Part shown: positions 54,374 to 61,906 of the stretch, one piece after another
How positions within the stretch are numbered: position 1 is the stretch's first letter
How the letters are laid out: each line of letters opens with the position of its first letter
DNA from: Carboxylicivirga longa
Lineage (GTDB): Bacteria; Bacteroidota; Bacteroidia; Bacteroidales; Marinilabiliaceae
Reading direction: 5' to 3'
NCBI RefSeq assembly: GCF_050589825.1
Contig: NZ_JBNGOZ010000012.1
Location: forward strand, 1 to 64,000
DNA: 64,000 bases
The notes under the pieces: model-generated
What the model was told of the DNA's origin: nothing
What the model saw: only the letters and a program-made list of their open reading frames with translations
Databases searched by the model: none
Program-made: the position numbers and the translations under genes

Positions 54374-55186
54374 TTAAAGAAATAACAGCAGGCTAATGGC
54401 CATTACGGCCATGCCGGCAAACAAACCGTAGATGGAAAGGTGATGTTCACCGTATTCTCGCGCTGAAGGCAGTAGTTCATCAAGACTGATAAACACCATG
54501 ATGCCAGCCACTCCGGCAAAGATGATACCGAAGGTTAATGGTGTCATAAATGGCATCAGTATCAGATAGCCAATAAGTGCACCAATGGGCTCGGATAAAC
54601 CTGAGAGGAAACTCAGGCGGAAGGCTTTTTTGCGGTTACCCGTGGCAAAATACACGGGTACCGATACGGCAATGCCTTCGGGGATGTTGTGTATGGCAAT
54701 GGCAATGGCAATGGCGATACCCAGGTTGGGGTCTTGCAAGGCTGCGGTAAAGGTGGCAAGTCCTTCGGGGAAGTTATGGATACCGATGGCCAGTGCCGTA
54801 AACGTACCCATGCGCATCAGCTTTTTGTCCTTTACTTGTCCGCTGCGGCGGTTCATCTCTTCAATGGAATGCAACTCGTGGGGGTTTTCGGCGGAGGGAA
54901 TGAATTTATCGATGAGGGCAATGAAGATAACGCCGCCAAAAAAGGCCAGTACGGTGTACCAGGTACCGGGTGCCTCGCCATAATTGGCGATCAGTGTGTT
55001 CTTAGCTTTCATAAAAATCTCAACAAACGATACATAGATCATAACGCCCGCAGAAAATCCTAGTGAGAGAGCCAAAAAACGTGTGTTGGTGCGCTTGGCA
55101 AAAAAGGCCATGGCACTGCCAATTCCCGTGCTCAGACCCGCAAAAAGGGTTAATGCGAAAGCAAATAGTATGTTGTTAAATTCCAT
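54374..55186 (-). CDS. zupT: ZIP-family zinc (divalent metal) permease
   Basis: Inner-membrane importer of Zn2+ and related metals, 270 residues and eight helices. The two metal-site helices are clear: HNFPEGLATF (about 137-146) and HNIPEGIAVSVPVYFATG (about 165-182), very close to E. coli ZupT; a histidine/acidic loop (NPHELHSIEEMNRRSGQ) lies between helices 3 and 4. It is the last chromosomal gene before the tRNA-Pro fragment that marks the integrated element. Confidence 0.93.
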   Translation of the reverse strand: MEFNNILFAFALTLFAGLSTGIGSAMAFFAKRTNTRFLALSLGFSAGVMIYVSFVEIFMKAKNTLIANYGEAPGTWYTVLAFFGGVIFIALIDKFIPSAENPHELHSIEEMNRRSGQVKDKKLMRMGTFTALAIGIHNFPEGLATFTAALQDPNLGIAIAIAIAIHNIPEGIAVSVPVYFATGNRKKAFRLSFLSGLSEPIGALIGYLILMPFMTPLTFGIIFAGVAGIMVFISLDELLPSAREYGEHHLSIYGLFAGMAVMAISLLLFL

Positions 55187-55291
55187 TGTGTATATTTTAT
55201 GATGTGCCGACTAGCCGCCTAATTATGTGCTTGTTTATTGTCCGCGAAGTTAATAGTTATTTGTGAAATGGAAGTAATGAGTGTTTCAAAC

Positions 55292-55330
55292 GAAAAAAGA
55301 CTTGCAGAATAAATCTACAAGTCTTTTTCT
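55292..55330 (-). terminator. Terminator of the split tRNA-Pro gene
   Basis: AAAAAGACTTG (55294-55304) pairs perfectly with CAAGTCTTTTT (55318-55328). On the minus strand it follows the tRNA 3' end by 9 bases, as expected for the original tRNA terminator left outside the element. Confidence 0.75.
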
Positions 55331-55337
55331 TCAATTG

Positions 55338-55379
55338 TCGGGATGACAGGATTTGAACCTGCGACCCCTGGTCCCCCAG
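55338..55379 (-). tRNA. 3' fragment of tRNA-Pro(GGG), attachment site
   Basis: The minus strand reads anticodon loop CTGGGGG (anticodon GGG at 55375-55377), stem ACCAG, variable loop, T-arm GCAGG-TTCAAAT-CCTGT, acceptor strand CATCCCG and discriminator A at 55338. The sequence to the right of 55379 does not pair with ACCAG and holds no D-arm, so the gene is cut at the anticodon loop. This is the classic place for tRNA-targeted integration; the complete tRNA should be at the far right end of the element. Confidence 0.85.
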
Positions 55380-55488
55380 TACTAAGGATTAGACTAATTA
55401 AAACACAGTAAGTCAAAGAATTAGGAAAGGTATTATTTTTCAAAAAACTAAAATAAAACTAAATTACAGGCCTCTTGAGGCTCTTTTG

Positions 55489-56079
55489 TTATTGTTTATA
55501 CTTGGACATTATATCATCATAGCCAGGGAATGAGTTAGGATTTAAAAGAACCTTATTCGCATTTTTGGCCATGTTGATGATGTCGAAGCTTGGAGCTGGT
55601 TTTGTTTGAACAATGTATTTTTCTAACACTAAAGCTCCCATTGCGTTTTTTGCCCTAAATGAATACTCATAGGTATATGAAGCTGCCTGGTTAATTGTGT
55701 CGCCAAGACTTAGCTTTTTTGCTTCAATGTCTTTTAATATTCCTTCCAACTTCTTAATGTTGCCCTTGTAGTCTTGTATTTGCTTTTCGTCAGTTAGCTC
55801 TGCCAGCAAGCCGCCTCTATTTCTTGCATCTTCAGCGCTTTTTAGCATGTCTTTATCTGATTGCAAAAGCCACTTGATATTTTGTTTTTTGTATTCGATA
55901 TTATCTCTGTACAATACTGAATCAATAAGCTTTAGGCTTGCAAATTCATAGCTACTCGGGTCGTTTAGTTGTGGTATTGTGTAGAGTTTTGCGTTGCGTT
56001 TTACAATGTCGTATTGAGTTGGTTGTTTTGAGCAACCTAATAGCGCTATTAATACGAAAATTATTGTTAAGTACTTCAT
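55489..56079 (-). CDS. Prophage lipoprotein of unknown function
   Basis: 196 residues with a clear lipoprotein signal (LIALLGC, Cys16). The mature part is helical with a coiled-coil stretch (about 60-130). It lies between the attachment site and the repressor gene, on the repressor's strand, the place where many temperate phages keep genes expressed in the lysogen. A membrane-anchored superinfection-exclusion role is possible but not shown; I recognise no family. Confidence 0.65.
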   Translation of the reverse strand: MKYLTIIFVLIALLGCSKQPTQYDIVKRNAKLYTIPQLNDPSSYEFASLKLIDSVLYRDNIEYKKQNIKWLLQSDKDMLKSAEDARNRGGLLAELTDEKQIQDYKGNIKKLEGILKDIEAKKLSLGDTINQAASYTYEYSFRAKNAMGALVLEKYIVQTKPAPSFDIINMAKNANKVLLNPNSFPGYDDIMSKYKQ

Positions 56080-56136
56080 GGAATTACATTGGGTTTTTCA
56101 TCGATTTTATGTAAGGATTAATTAATATTATACGAA

Positions 56137-57153
56137 TTACAAAAACTTAACTTCTGTTTGAACTTTTACAATATTAAGCAGTTGCCTAACTTCTCTTAAA
56201 TCAACTTCAAAATCGCTGTATTCGGGTGAATCATTTAATGAGTGACATTTGATAACACCTCGTTCCACATCGTGTTCAACTATCTGCTTACACATGATTG
56301 AATTTTGATGAACAATGATCCAGTAAGGAAACTTATTGAAGTGTAATTTATCTTTCCAATATTCTTGCTTTACATCGCGTGCCAATACAGTTGAGCCGTC
56401 TGGTATACTCCTTTTAGAATCATCATCCATGCTATCGCCTTTTATTTCAAAAGCGTAGTACTTGCCTTTTCCTATGAAGTCAACCACAAAATCTACATAT
56501 TCAAATCTTTCTTTTAATTCGTCAGCTTGATAATCGGTAAGATATTGGGCGTAAGCGTAGGCAGGAACTAGCGGAACTGAAACTTTATATTTGCCATTAT
56601 TCAAGTCTTTGTATGTGTTGCCGGTTGGACCAGTGTGTAAATAATCTTTCCTTGTTTGTTTTAATAAATACTCTTCTTCTATTGTTGAGATTGGGCGAAA
56701 GCATTCATCAACAGCTTGAGAGCCAAAATTAGTTTTTAGCATCTCAATAAATTGAGATGGGATCTTATTTGTAATCTTTCTCATCTGTCTAATACCTTCA
56801 GCTGAGTAGTTACCCATAGATTTTTCACTCAGTATTTCGTATGTTAAACCTTGTCTTTCTAGGAAAATGTCTATGTCAAATCTATTTTTCGATTCTTCCA
56901 ATAACTCTTGAGCTTCTTCATTGCTTTTTAGTAGCATCTCGCCTTGTCCAGAAATTAACCAACGAGGATTTATATTTGGATAGATGGTTAATAAATTATC
57001 TATCGCATCTGAATTTAATGTCCCTTTTTTTGCTTTCCCCTTAAAGCTTCCATAGGTCATTCCAATTTTTTTCAATAAAAATTCAATACCAATGTTTTGA
57101 TTTTTAGCAAAGTAGAGAACTCGCTCTTTGATGGTAGTATAATTATTGTCCAT
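56137..57153 (-). CDS. Phage CI-like repressor with S24 peptidase domain
   Basis: 338 residues from ATG 57153 (MDNNYTTIK). The N-terminal CI-type HTH (about 1-65: ERVLYFAKNQNIGIEFLLKKIGMTYGSFKG, then NPRWLISGQGEML) is followed by a second, weaker helical unit (about 80-130), unusual for this family. The C-terminal S24/LexA-like domain has the catalytic Ser in EIKGDSMDD (about 239) and a candidate Lys in the IMCKQIVEHD strand. The Ala-Gly cleavage site is not evident (PAYAYAQ instead), so autocleavage is uncertain. A perfect palindrome sits 13 bases before its start. Confidence 0.88.
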   Translation of the reverse strand: MDNNYTTIKERVLYFAKNQNIGIEFLLKKIGMTYGSFKGKAKKGTLNSDAIDNLLTIYPNINPRWLISGQGEMLLKSNEEAQELLEESKNRFDIDIFLERQGLTYEILSEKSMGNYSAEGIRQMRKITNKIPSQFIEMLKTNFGSQAVDECFRPISTIEEEYLLKQTRKDYLHTGPTGNTYKDLNNGKYKVSVPLVPAYAYAQYLTDYQADELKERFEYVDFVVDFIGKGKYYAFEIKGDSMDDDSKRSIPDGSTVLARDVKQEYWKDKLHFNKFPYWIIVHQNSIMCKQIVEHDVERGVIKCHSLNDSPEYSDFEVDLREVRQLLNIVKVQTEVKFL

Positions 57154-57158
57154 AAGCA

Positions 57159-57190
57159 TTTGATGATAGTATAAATTTATACTATACTTG
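57159..57190 (+). promoter_or_regulatory. Rightward early promoter of the element
   Basis: TTTG (57159-57162), 20-base spacer, TATACTTG (57183-57190, one mismatch). The 20-bp palindrome fills the spacer, so a bound repressor would block polymerase. It would drive the gene at 57269 and the early operon. Confidence 0.6.
57166..57185. promoter_or_regulatory. Palindromic operator
   Basis: ATAGTATAAATTTATACTAT is a perfect 20-base palindrome between the divergent repressor and early genes. A related half-site TAGTATAAT occurs inside the first codons of the repressor gene (about 57134), suggesting a second weaker site. Confidence 0.7.
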
Positions 57191-57268
57191 CAGTGTAAAT
57201 AATAAAAATAAGCACAGGCCAAACGGCACATTTGAGCCCGTGCAAATAATAACAATAATAACGAAGAT

Positions 57269-57460
57269 ATGAAAAATCTTGAAACTAGACCTATACCGTC
57301 GGTATTAAGAAGTATGGTTATTGGCTCAAAAGAGGAATTTCCAATTAGTCAGTACGACACATTAAACACTCGTAGATACCCTGTTGGCAAGAGCATGGGT
57401 GGAGCGAAGTTTAAACTTGAAGATGACGGGAAAGTTGTAACTGTAACCCGAACCGCCTAA
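57269..57460 (+). CDS. Small early protein of unknown function
   Basis: 63 residues, basic, with IPSVLRSMVIGSKEEFPISQYD, a tyrosine/arginine turn and a C-terminal strand KVVTVTRTA. It is the first gene rightward of the operator, the position of Cro in lambda. Similar short proteins are common in Bacteroidota mobile elements, but no HTH is visible and no function is known. Its TAA overlaps the ATG of the Rha gene by one base. Confidence 0.65.
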   Translation: MKNLETRPIPSVLRSMVIGSKEEFPISQYDTLNTRRYPVGKSMGGAKFKLEDDGKVVTVTRTA

Positions 57461-58170
57461 TGGAAGTTGCCACAATCAAAACAACTATGAGCAGTCGGGA
57501 GATTGCCGAGTTGACAGGGAAAAGGCACGATCATGTTTGCCGTGACATTAATAATTTGAACGGTCATTACGCAAATATGGGCCTCCCCAAAGTTGGGGAG
57601 GGGTATTACACCCATCCTAACACAGGTAGCCAGCAACATCGTGAATACTTATTGACCAAGATGCAAACCTTCGACTTAATGACCGGTTACAATGCCGAAT
57701 TGCGAATTAAAGTAAATCGTCGCTGGGAAGAGTTAGAGAAAACAAAGGGCTTGCCCGATTTTTCGAACCCTGCCATTGCTGCCAGAGCCTGGGCTGATGA
57801 GGTTGAGAAAAAGATGTTGGCTGAAGCTCAAATAAAAGAGCAGGCGCCAAAGGTATTGTTTGCCGATTCTGTCACAGCTTCAAAGAAAAGCATCCTTATT
57901 GGTGAGTTAGCCAAGATACTGCGCCAGAACGGCATCGAGATCGGACAAAACAGGCTGTTTAGCTGGATGCGCGAGAATAACTTCCTGTGCAAGCATGGCG
58001 AAAAGTACAACCGCCCTACTCAGCGAGCAATGGAGTTGGGTTTGTTCGAAGTAATTGAGCGGACTATCAGCCGACCTGATAAAGAACCACTGGTGAGTAT
58101 TACCACCAAAGTAACCGGCAAAGGGCAGGTGTATTTTATCAATAAGTTTTTATCGAAAAAAGCATGTTGA
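57460..58170 (+). CDS. Rha-family antirepressor with KilAC domain
   Basis: 236 residues. The N-terminal Rha domain (about 7-95: MSSREIAELTGKRHDHVCRDIN, EYLLTKMQTFDLMTGYNAELR) and the C-terminal KilAC/ANT domain (about 128-235: SILIGELAKILRQNGIEIGQNRLFSWMRENNFL, KVTGKGQVYFINKF) are both complete. Proteins of this type regulate the lysis-lysogeny switch by opposing or modulating the repressor. It is translationally coupled to the preceding small gene and abuts the next by one base. Confidence 0.92.
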   Translation: MEVATIKTTMSSREIAELTGKRHDHVCRDINNLNGHYANMGLPKVGEGYYTHPNTGSQQHREYLLTKMQTFDLMTGYNAELRIKVNRRWEELEKTKGLPDFSNPAIAARAWADEVEKKMLAEAQIKEQAPKVLFADSVTASKKSILIGELAKILRQNGIEIGQNRLFSWMRENNFLCKHGEKYNRPTQRAMELGLFEVIERTISRPDKEPLVSITTKVTGKGQVYFINKFLSKKAC

Positions 58171-58171
58171 T

Positions 58172-58450
58172 ATGGCCCGACCTAAGCAAACACTACAAGT
58201 TATCTGCGACATTAACACCAAAAGGTATTTGAGTACGAAAGAAGCCATGGCCTATTTAGATGTAAGTGCCAATGTACTTGAAAACTGGCGAACCGAAGGT
58301 GTGATGATCAAGCAGAAGGTAGGAGGGAGCTACAAGGATAAAACTATTCAGTTACCCTACTACAAAGCAGGAAAAGGAAACAGCAGGATCCGTTACAAGC
58401 GGACTGAGATAGACTCTTTTATCGAACAGGCCTTTAGAGTGGCCACCTAA
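58172..58450 (+). CDS. HTH DNA-binding protein, excisionase-like
   Basis: 92 residues with a winged-helix HTH_17/MerR-like unit: YLSTKEAMAYLDVSANVLENWRTEG (about 20-44), a Lys-rich wing, and SRIRYKRTEIDSFIEQ at the end. This pattern is typical for excisionases and for small phage regulators. With an att site in the same element an excision role is possible, though integrase is not nearby. Confidence 0.75.
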   Translation: MARPKQTLQVICDINTKRYLSTKEAMAYLDVSANVLENWRTEGVMIKQKVGGSYKDKTIQLPYYKAGKGNSRIRYKRTEIDSFIEQAFRVAT

Positions 58451-58460
58451 ACCCATCCGA

Positions 58461-58619
58461 ATGAAAACTGTAAACTATGTTATTGCCAGTGCTTTTACAC
58501 TACTGGCGTTAGGCTGTGCTATATCCATATTCTTCGGTGCTTATCACCAAGCGATACTATTGCCAATATGTGCACTGGGGGCTTTGATGTTCTTTTTAGA
58601 AGCCCGCAAAGATGAGTAA
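58461..58619 (+). CDS. Small two-helix membrane protein
   Basis: 52 residues (MKTVNYVIASAFTLLALGCA...): two hydrophobic segments (about 5-27 and 29-46) with a short turn HQ and a charged C-terminus EARKDE. Its stop overlaps the start of the next small frame (ATGAGTAA). Function unknown. Confidence 0.6.
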   Translation: MKTVNYVIASAFTLLALGCAISIFFGAYHQAILLPICALGALMFFLEARKDE

Positions 58620-58779
58620 TAGAAGAGGAATGCTATCAGCCAAGGATAAGCCCAAGCCTAAGCCTAAACACAAACGGATGTTTTACCAAAAATGCCCCCA
58701 ATGCTGACATCACTCATTAGCCAGTGGACGAGCCTGGCAGGAGTGTGCCGATTGTAAAGTGATATTTCCAATAACCTAA
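58612..58779 (+). pseudogene. Zinc-ribbon protein gene interrupted by an in-frame TGA
   Basis: The frame from ATG 58612 reads a basic N-terminus (KPKPKPKHKRM) then CPQC, a TGA at 58705-58707, and continues open with HHSLASGRAW, CADC and KVIFPIT to a TAA at 58777. CPQC and CADC are the two knuckles of a zinc ribbon, so the TGA falls exactly where a Gly (CPxCG) is usual; one base change GGA to TGA would explain it. If translated as is, only 31 residues with one knuckle are made. Confidence 0.6.
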
Positions 58780-58790
58780 ATATTATTAAT

Positions 58791-59987
58791 ATGTCAGAAA
58801 CAAAGACATTGGTAATTTCCGATTTTCGGATGCTGCCAGAGTATATTAATGCACGGCAGAAGCAGGAGACCCTTGTAAAAGAGAATCCTTTTGTAGAAAT
58901 CATCGACACCAAAACACTGAAAGAAGCTCAGCAGCGACGAACAGCCCTCAAGTCTGGCAGAACCGAGCTGCAGAAAGGTGAAAAACTTATTGCTTCGAAA
59001 CTTGCAGAGTTCCGTAAGGATGTAAAGGAGGAAACGGCCAATCTGATTGCCATCACCTTGCCATACGAGGAAAAGCAACAAGCCGAAATTAACCGCTATG
59101 ATGAGCAGCGTCAGAAGGAACGTGAAGAGCGTGCCAGGCAGGAGCGTCAGCGCATACTCAAGCATCAGAATGTTATCAAGGCTTTTAAGGAGGAGAAGAT
59201 CAAAGCCATTAATACAGCCACGGTTAAGACCATTGGCGTGATAATGGAAGACATTTCAAACACAACACTCGATGTAGAGGAGTTTGAAGATGATTTCCTA
59301 ACGGCTAAAAAAGAAGTGCTGGCCATGGCTGAGCAGAAGGAAACGAACCTGGCTGAAGCTGAGCGATTGCGCATTGAGCGTGAAGAATTGGAGAGACAGC
59401 GAAAAGAAGCAGAAGCCGAGCGCAAGAGGCAGGAAGCTGAACGCCAAAGAGCAGAAGCCGAAGCCCGAAAAAAACGACAGGTGGAAGAGGCTAAGTTGAA
59501 AGCCGATCGTGAAGCGTTGGCTAAGCAAAAAGCAGAGCTGGATCGTAAGGAGTCAGAGCGTAGAAAAGCCGAAGAAGCCAGGCAGAAGGCACAAGCCGAG
59601 GAGGCGCGAAAAAGGGCAGAAGCCGAAGCAAAAGAAGAGTTTGAACGCCGTAAACTTATCCTTAGTGATAATGGCTATACCTACGATGAGGAAACCGGCC
59701 ATTTAACCTTTGGCAACCTGGTTATTAAGAAGTGGGAAGTAGAAGGTGCCAGCAATGAAGCTTTTGAAACAGCGTTATTGCCCGAATTAAAAGCTATGGT
59801 TCATAAAGAAGCCGCCCGACTGGAAGCTATTAAGCCGGATAAGGAAAAGATGCTTGAAGTATTGTCGAAGATTCAGCTACCCCAGTTAGCGCTAAACAGC
59901 GATAAGAGCAACAAGGTGTACGCCCAAATAACAGCCAATATTTCCGAATTGGTTCAAAATTCAATTGAATACATTAACGAACTATAA
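58791..59987 (+). CDS. Phage coiled-coil protein, DUF1351-like
   Basis: 398 residues. An N-terminal alpha-helical domain (about 25-170) resembles the DUF1351 group found next to phage recombinases; residues about 195-285 are an uninterrupted Glu/Arg/Lys/Ala coiled coil, followed by a C-terminal domain (DNGYTYDEETGHLTFGNLVIKKWEV and a terminal helix). It heads the recombination set with the possible ssDNA-binding protein 2 bases later. Function is not known; DNA repair or annealing support is inferred from context. Confidence 0.6.
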   Translation: MSETKTLVISDFRMLPEYINARQKQETLVKENPFVEIIDTKTLKEAQQRRTALKSGRTELQKGEKLIASKLAEFRKDVKEETANLIAITLPYEEKQQAEINRYDEQRQKEREERARQERQRILKHQNVIKAFKEEKIKAINTATVKTIGVIMEDISNTTLDVEEFEDDFLTAKKEVLAMAEQKETNLAEAERLRIEREELERQRKEAEAERKRQEAERQRAEAEARKKRQVEEAKLKADREALAKQKAELDRKESERRKAEEARQKAQAEEARKRAEAEAKEEFERRKLILSDNGYTYDEETGHLTFGNLVIKKWEVEGASNEAFETALLPELKAMVHKEAARLEAIKPDKEKMLEVLSKIQLPQLALNSDKSNKVYAQITANISELVQNSIEYINEL

Positions 59988-59989
59988 TC

Positions 59990-60559
59990 ATGACAGAGAT
60001 AGAAAAAAGAGGATCATTCCTACCTGAAGCTTACCAGGTACCTGATAAAACTCGCCAGTTTATGAAGCTTACGCCTGGCGATAATGTAATACGTGTATTA
60101 AGTGCTCCAATGCTTGGTTACGTGGTGTTTACCGAAGATAAAAAGCCACATCGCCGCCATATTGAAGAGGGCGACTTTACAACAGATGCGTTACGAGAAG
60201 TAAGAGCCAAGCGTAATGAAGATGGCGACTTTGAAGGATCGAAACACTTCTGGATTATGCTGGTGTGGGATTACGCCAGTAAGGCTCCGAAAATTCTTGA
60301 AATCACCCAAATATCGGTATTAAAGCCACTCTACGCCTTAGCCGAAGATGAAGACTGGGGCGATCTGCGCGACTTCGATATCAATATCCACCGCACTGGT
60401 ACCGGGAAAAATGATACCGAGTTTGCCGTAACACCTAAACCGCATAAGCCATTACAGGCGGATATCGAAGACGTAATCCAACAGCTTGAAGAAAAGCAGC
60501 TGCTTGATTTGAATGCCATCTGGCGTGGCGAGTATCCATTTGAAATTTACAACTGGTAA
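59990..60559 (+). CDS. Possible phage ssDNA-binding protein
   Basis: 189 residues, start 2 bases after the previous stop. The LTPGDNVIRVLSAPMLGYVVFTE strand set, followed by HFWIMLVWDYASKAPKILEITQISVLKPL, is a beta-rich core that resembles phage OB-fold ssDNA-binding proteins (T4 gp32-like), and genes of this look sit beside exonucleases in Bacteroidota phages. The identity is a suggestion from pattern and neighbourhood; a structure comparison would settle it. Confidence 0.45.
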   Translation: MTEIEKRGSFLPEAYQVPDKTRQFMKLTPGDNVIRVLSAPMLGYVVFTEDKKPHRRHIEEGDFTTDALREVRAKRNEDGDFEGSKHFWIMLVWDYASKAPKILEITQISVLKPLYALAEDEDWGDLRDFDINIHRTGTGKNDTEFAVTPKPHKPLQADIEDVIQQLEEKQLLDLNAIWRGEYPFEIYNW

Positions 60560-60562
60560 GAT

Positions 60563-61600
60563 ATGAGCGATTTTTTAAAACAAGGGGGAGCGAGTCTCCC
60601 CGCTGATTACGCCTCCATGCTAGAGGCCATGGAGCAGAAAGAAAAGACCCGACTTAAGCCACGTAATCCATTCCCTAAAAAAGTACAGGCCAGCTTTAGT
60701 CATGTTGCCACTCGCGATAATTACGACGATTACTTATTTCGCTGCCACAGCTTTGGCCGGTTGATGGGGGGCTTGCCTAAGCCATTAACAGAAAGCCAGG
60801 CGAAAACTTATGCAGCCTATCACGATCGCTTTATGGGCATTGGCCGGCCGCTTACCGAGAATCAAGAGGCTACCTATTATGATTTAGGTGCCAAGATGCG
60901 CGCTAAGATTCAGTTGTCCGATGGTGCTAAAACCCTTTGTGAAGAGCTGGTGAGAGAGGATGTGTTTAAAAGGCGCAAGGTTATTGAGACAAAATACATG
61001 GACAAGGGTATTGAAATGGAGGATGCGTCTATTAAGCTGTACGGCCAATACATTGGCCAAGAGTTGGAGAAGAATACCGAGCGCAAGCTGAATGATTACT
61101 GGGTTGGCGAGGCCGATAATGTACAGGGTAAGGTGCGCGACTTTAAAACCAGTTGGGATCATGATACTTTTCCGAGAGCAGTACCCAAGATAAGCACGTT
61201 GTACGAGTGGCAGCTTCAATTGTATATGGATCTGTGGCAGATGGATGAGGCTGAGCTGATTTACACCTTAGTAGATACTCCCATTCGACTGGTAGATGAT
61301 GAGCTGAGGCGCATGGACTGGAAGTATAACCTGATGACCATGGATGGCTGCATACGTCCGGAACATATACCCTTTGTGGTAGAGAAGGTAAGCAATATGA
61401 TTTATACCGAAGCTGGACTGGTGGAACTGTGCGAGATGAGCGGTACGCTTGATATTGACTGGTTTGCCGCTGGTTTTATGGAGCTGCCAATAGAACAACG
61501 GATAAAGGTTTTCCACACCAAGCGCAATGAAAAGATGCTGCGGCAGGGTCGCGAAATGGTAAAGCTGGCCCGCGATTACATGAACAAAATTAAAAACTAA
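60563..61600 (+). CDS. PD-(D/E)XK exonuclease, YqaJ/RecB-like
   Basis: 345 residues. The nuclease core is clear: an acidic GEAD near residue 182, the DFK motif (KVRDFKTSWD, near 193) and the QxxxY motif (WQLQLYMDLW, near 217), as in lambda exonuclease, YqaJ and Cas4/RecB nucleases. It probably resects phage DNA ends to feed single-strand annealing. The flanking genes (coiled-coil protein, possible SSB, SSB-tail protein) form a plausible recombination module. Confidence 0.8.
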   Translation: MSDFLKQGGASLPADYASMLEAMEQKEKTRLKPRNPFPKKVQASFSHVATRDNYDDYLFRCHSFGRLMGGLPKPLTESQAKTYAAYHDRFMGIGRPLTENQEATYYDLGAKMRAKIQLSDGAKTLCEELVREDVFKRRKVIETKYMDKGIEMEDASIKLYGQYIGQELEKNTERKLNDYWVGEADNVQGKVRDFKTSWDHDTFPRAVPKISTLYEWQLQLYMDLWQMDEAELIYTLVDTPIRLVDDELRRMDWKYNLMTMDGCIRPEHIPFVVEKVSNMIYTEAGLVELCEMSGTLDIDWFAAGFMELPIEQRIKVFHTKRNEKMLRQGREMVKLARDYMNKIKN

Positions 61601-61602
61601 AC

Positions 61603-61905
61603 ATGAAACAAGGAAGAAGACGCACCATGAGCATTTGCCTGAGTGATATTAAGGAAAATGCAGCGCATAAGATTGTTAAGGCCGGTAACGGTAAGCTATA
61701 CCTCCCTATTGAGACATACGACTACGATGAGCCGGATCGGTTTGATAATGACTTTAGCGTGTCGGTATCGCTAAGCAAGGAAGAGATAGAAGCCAAGCGA
61801 TCAGGCCAGCAGGTTATGCGTGTGTTTATTGGTAATGGCCGTATATGGGAGGATTTGCAAGCGCAGCCGCCTACACAGGATGATATTGACGATTTACCTT
61901 TTTAG
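61603..61905 (+). CDS. Small phage protein ending in an SSB-type tail
   Basis: 100 residues, or 92 if the ATG at 61627 is used, which has AGGAAG 13 bases before it. A beta-rich body (KLYLPIETYDYDEPDRFDNDFSVSVSLS) leads to a short linker and the acidic C-terminus DDIDDLPF, the peptide by which single-stranded DNA-binding proteins recruit their partners. No OB-fold is evident in the body, so this may be a mimic rather than an SSB. Two bases after the exonuclease stop. Confidence 0.6.
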   Translation: MKQGRRRTMSICLSDIKENAAHKIVKAGNGKLYLPIETYDYDEPDRFDNDFSVSVSLSKEEIEAKRSGQQVMRVFIGNGRIWEDLQAQPPTQDDIDDLPF

Positions 61906-61906
61906 C

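Noticed and set aside
54700..54725. Short ATGGCA repeat inside zupT
   Set aside because: It simply encodes the alternating Ala-Ile run of a transmembrane helix; four copies of a six-base unit, noted as a possible slippage site only.
55338..55379. A tRNA split by a self-splicing group I intron at the anticodon loop
   Set aside because: No intron core or 5' exon was found within several hundred bases; protein-coding phage genes follow instead.
59345..59650. TolA-like protein or a tandem DNA repeat within the gene at 58791
   Set aside because: The repeated Glu/Ala/Arg/Lys codons reflect a coiled coil; no membrane anchor or TolA C-terminal domain is present.
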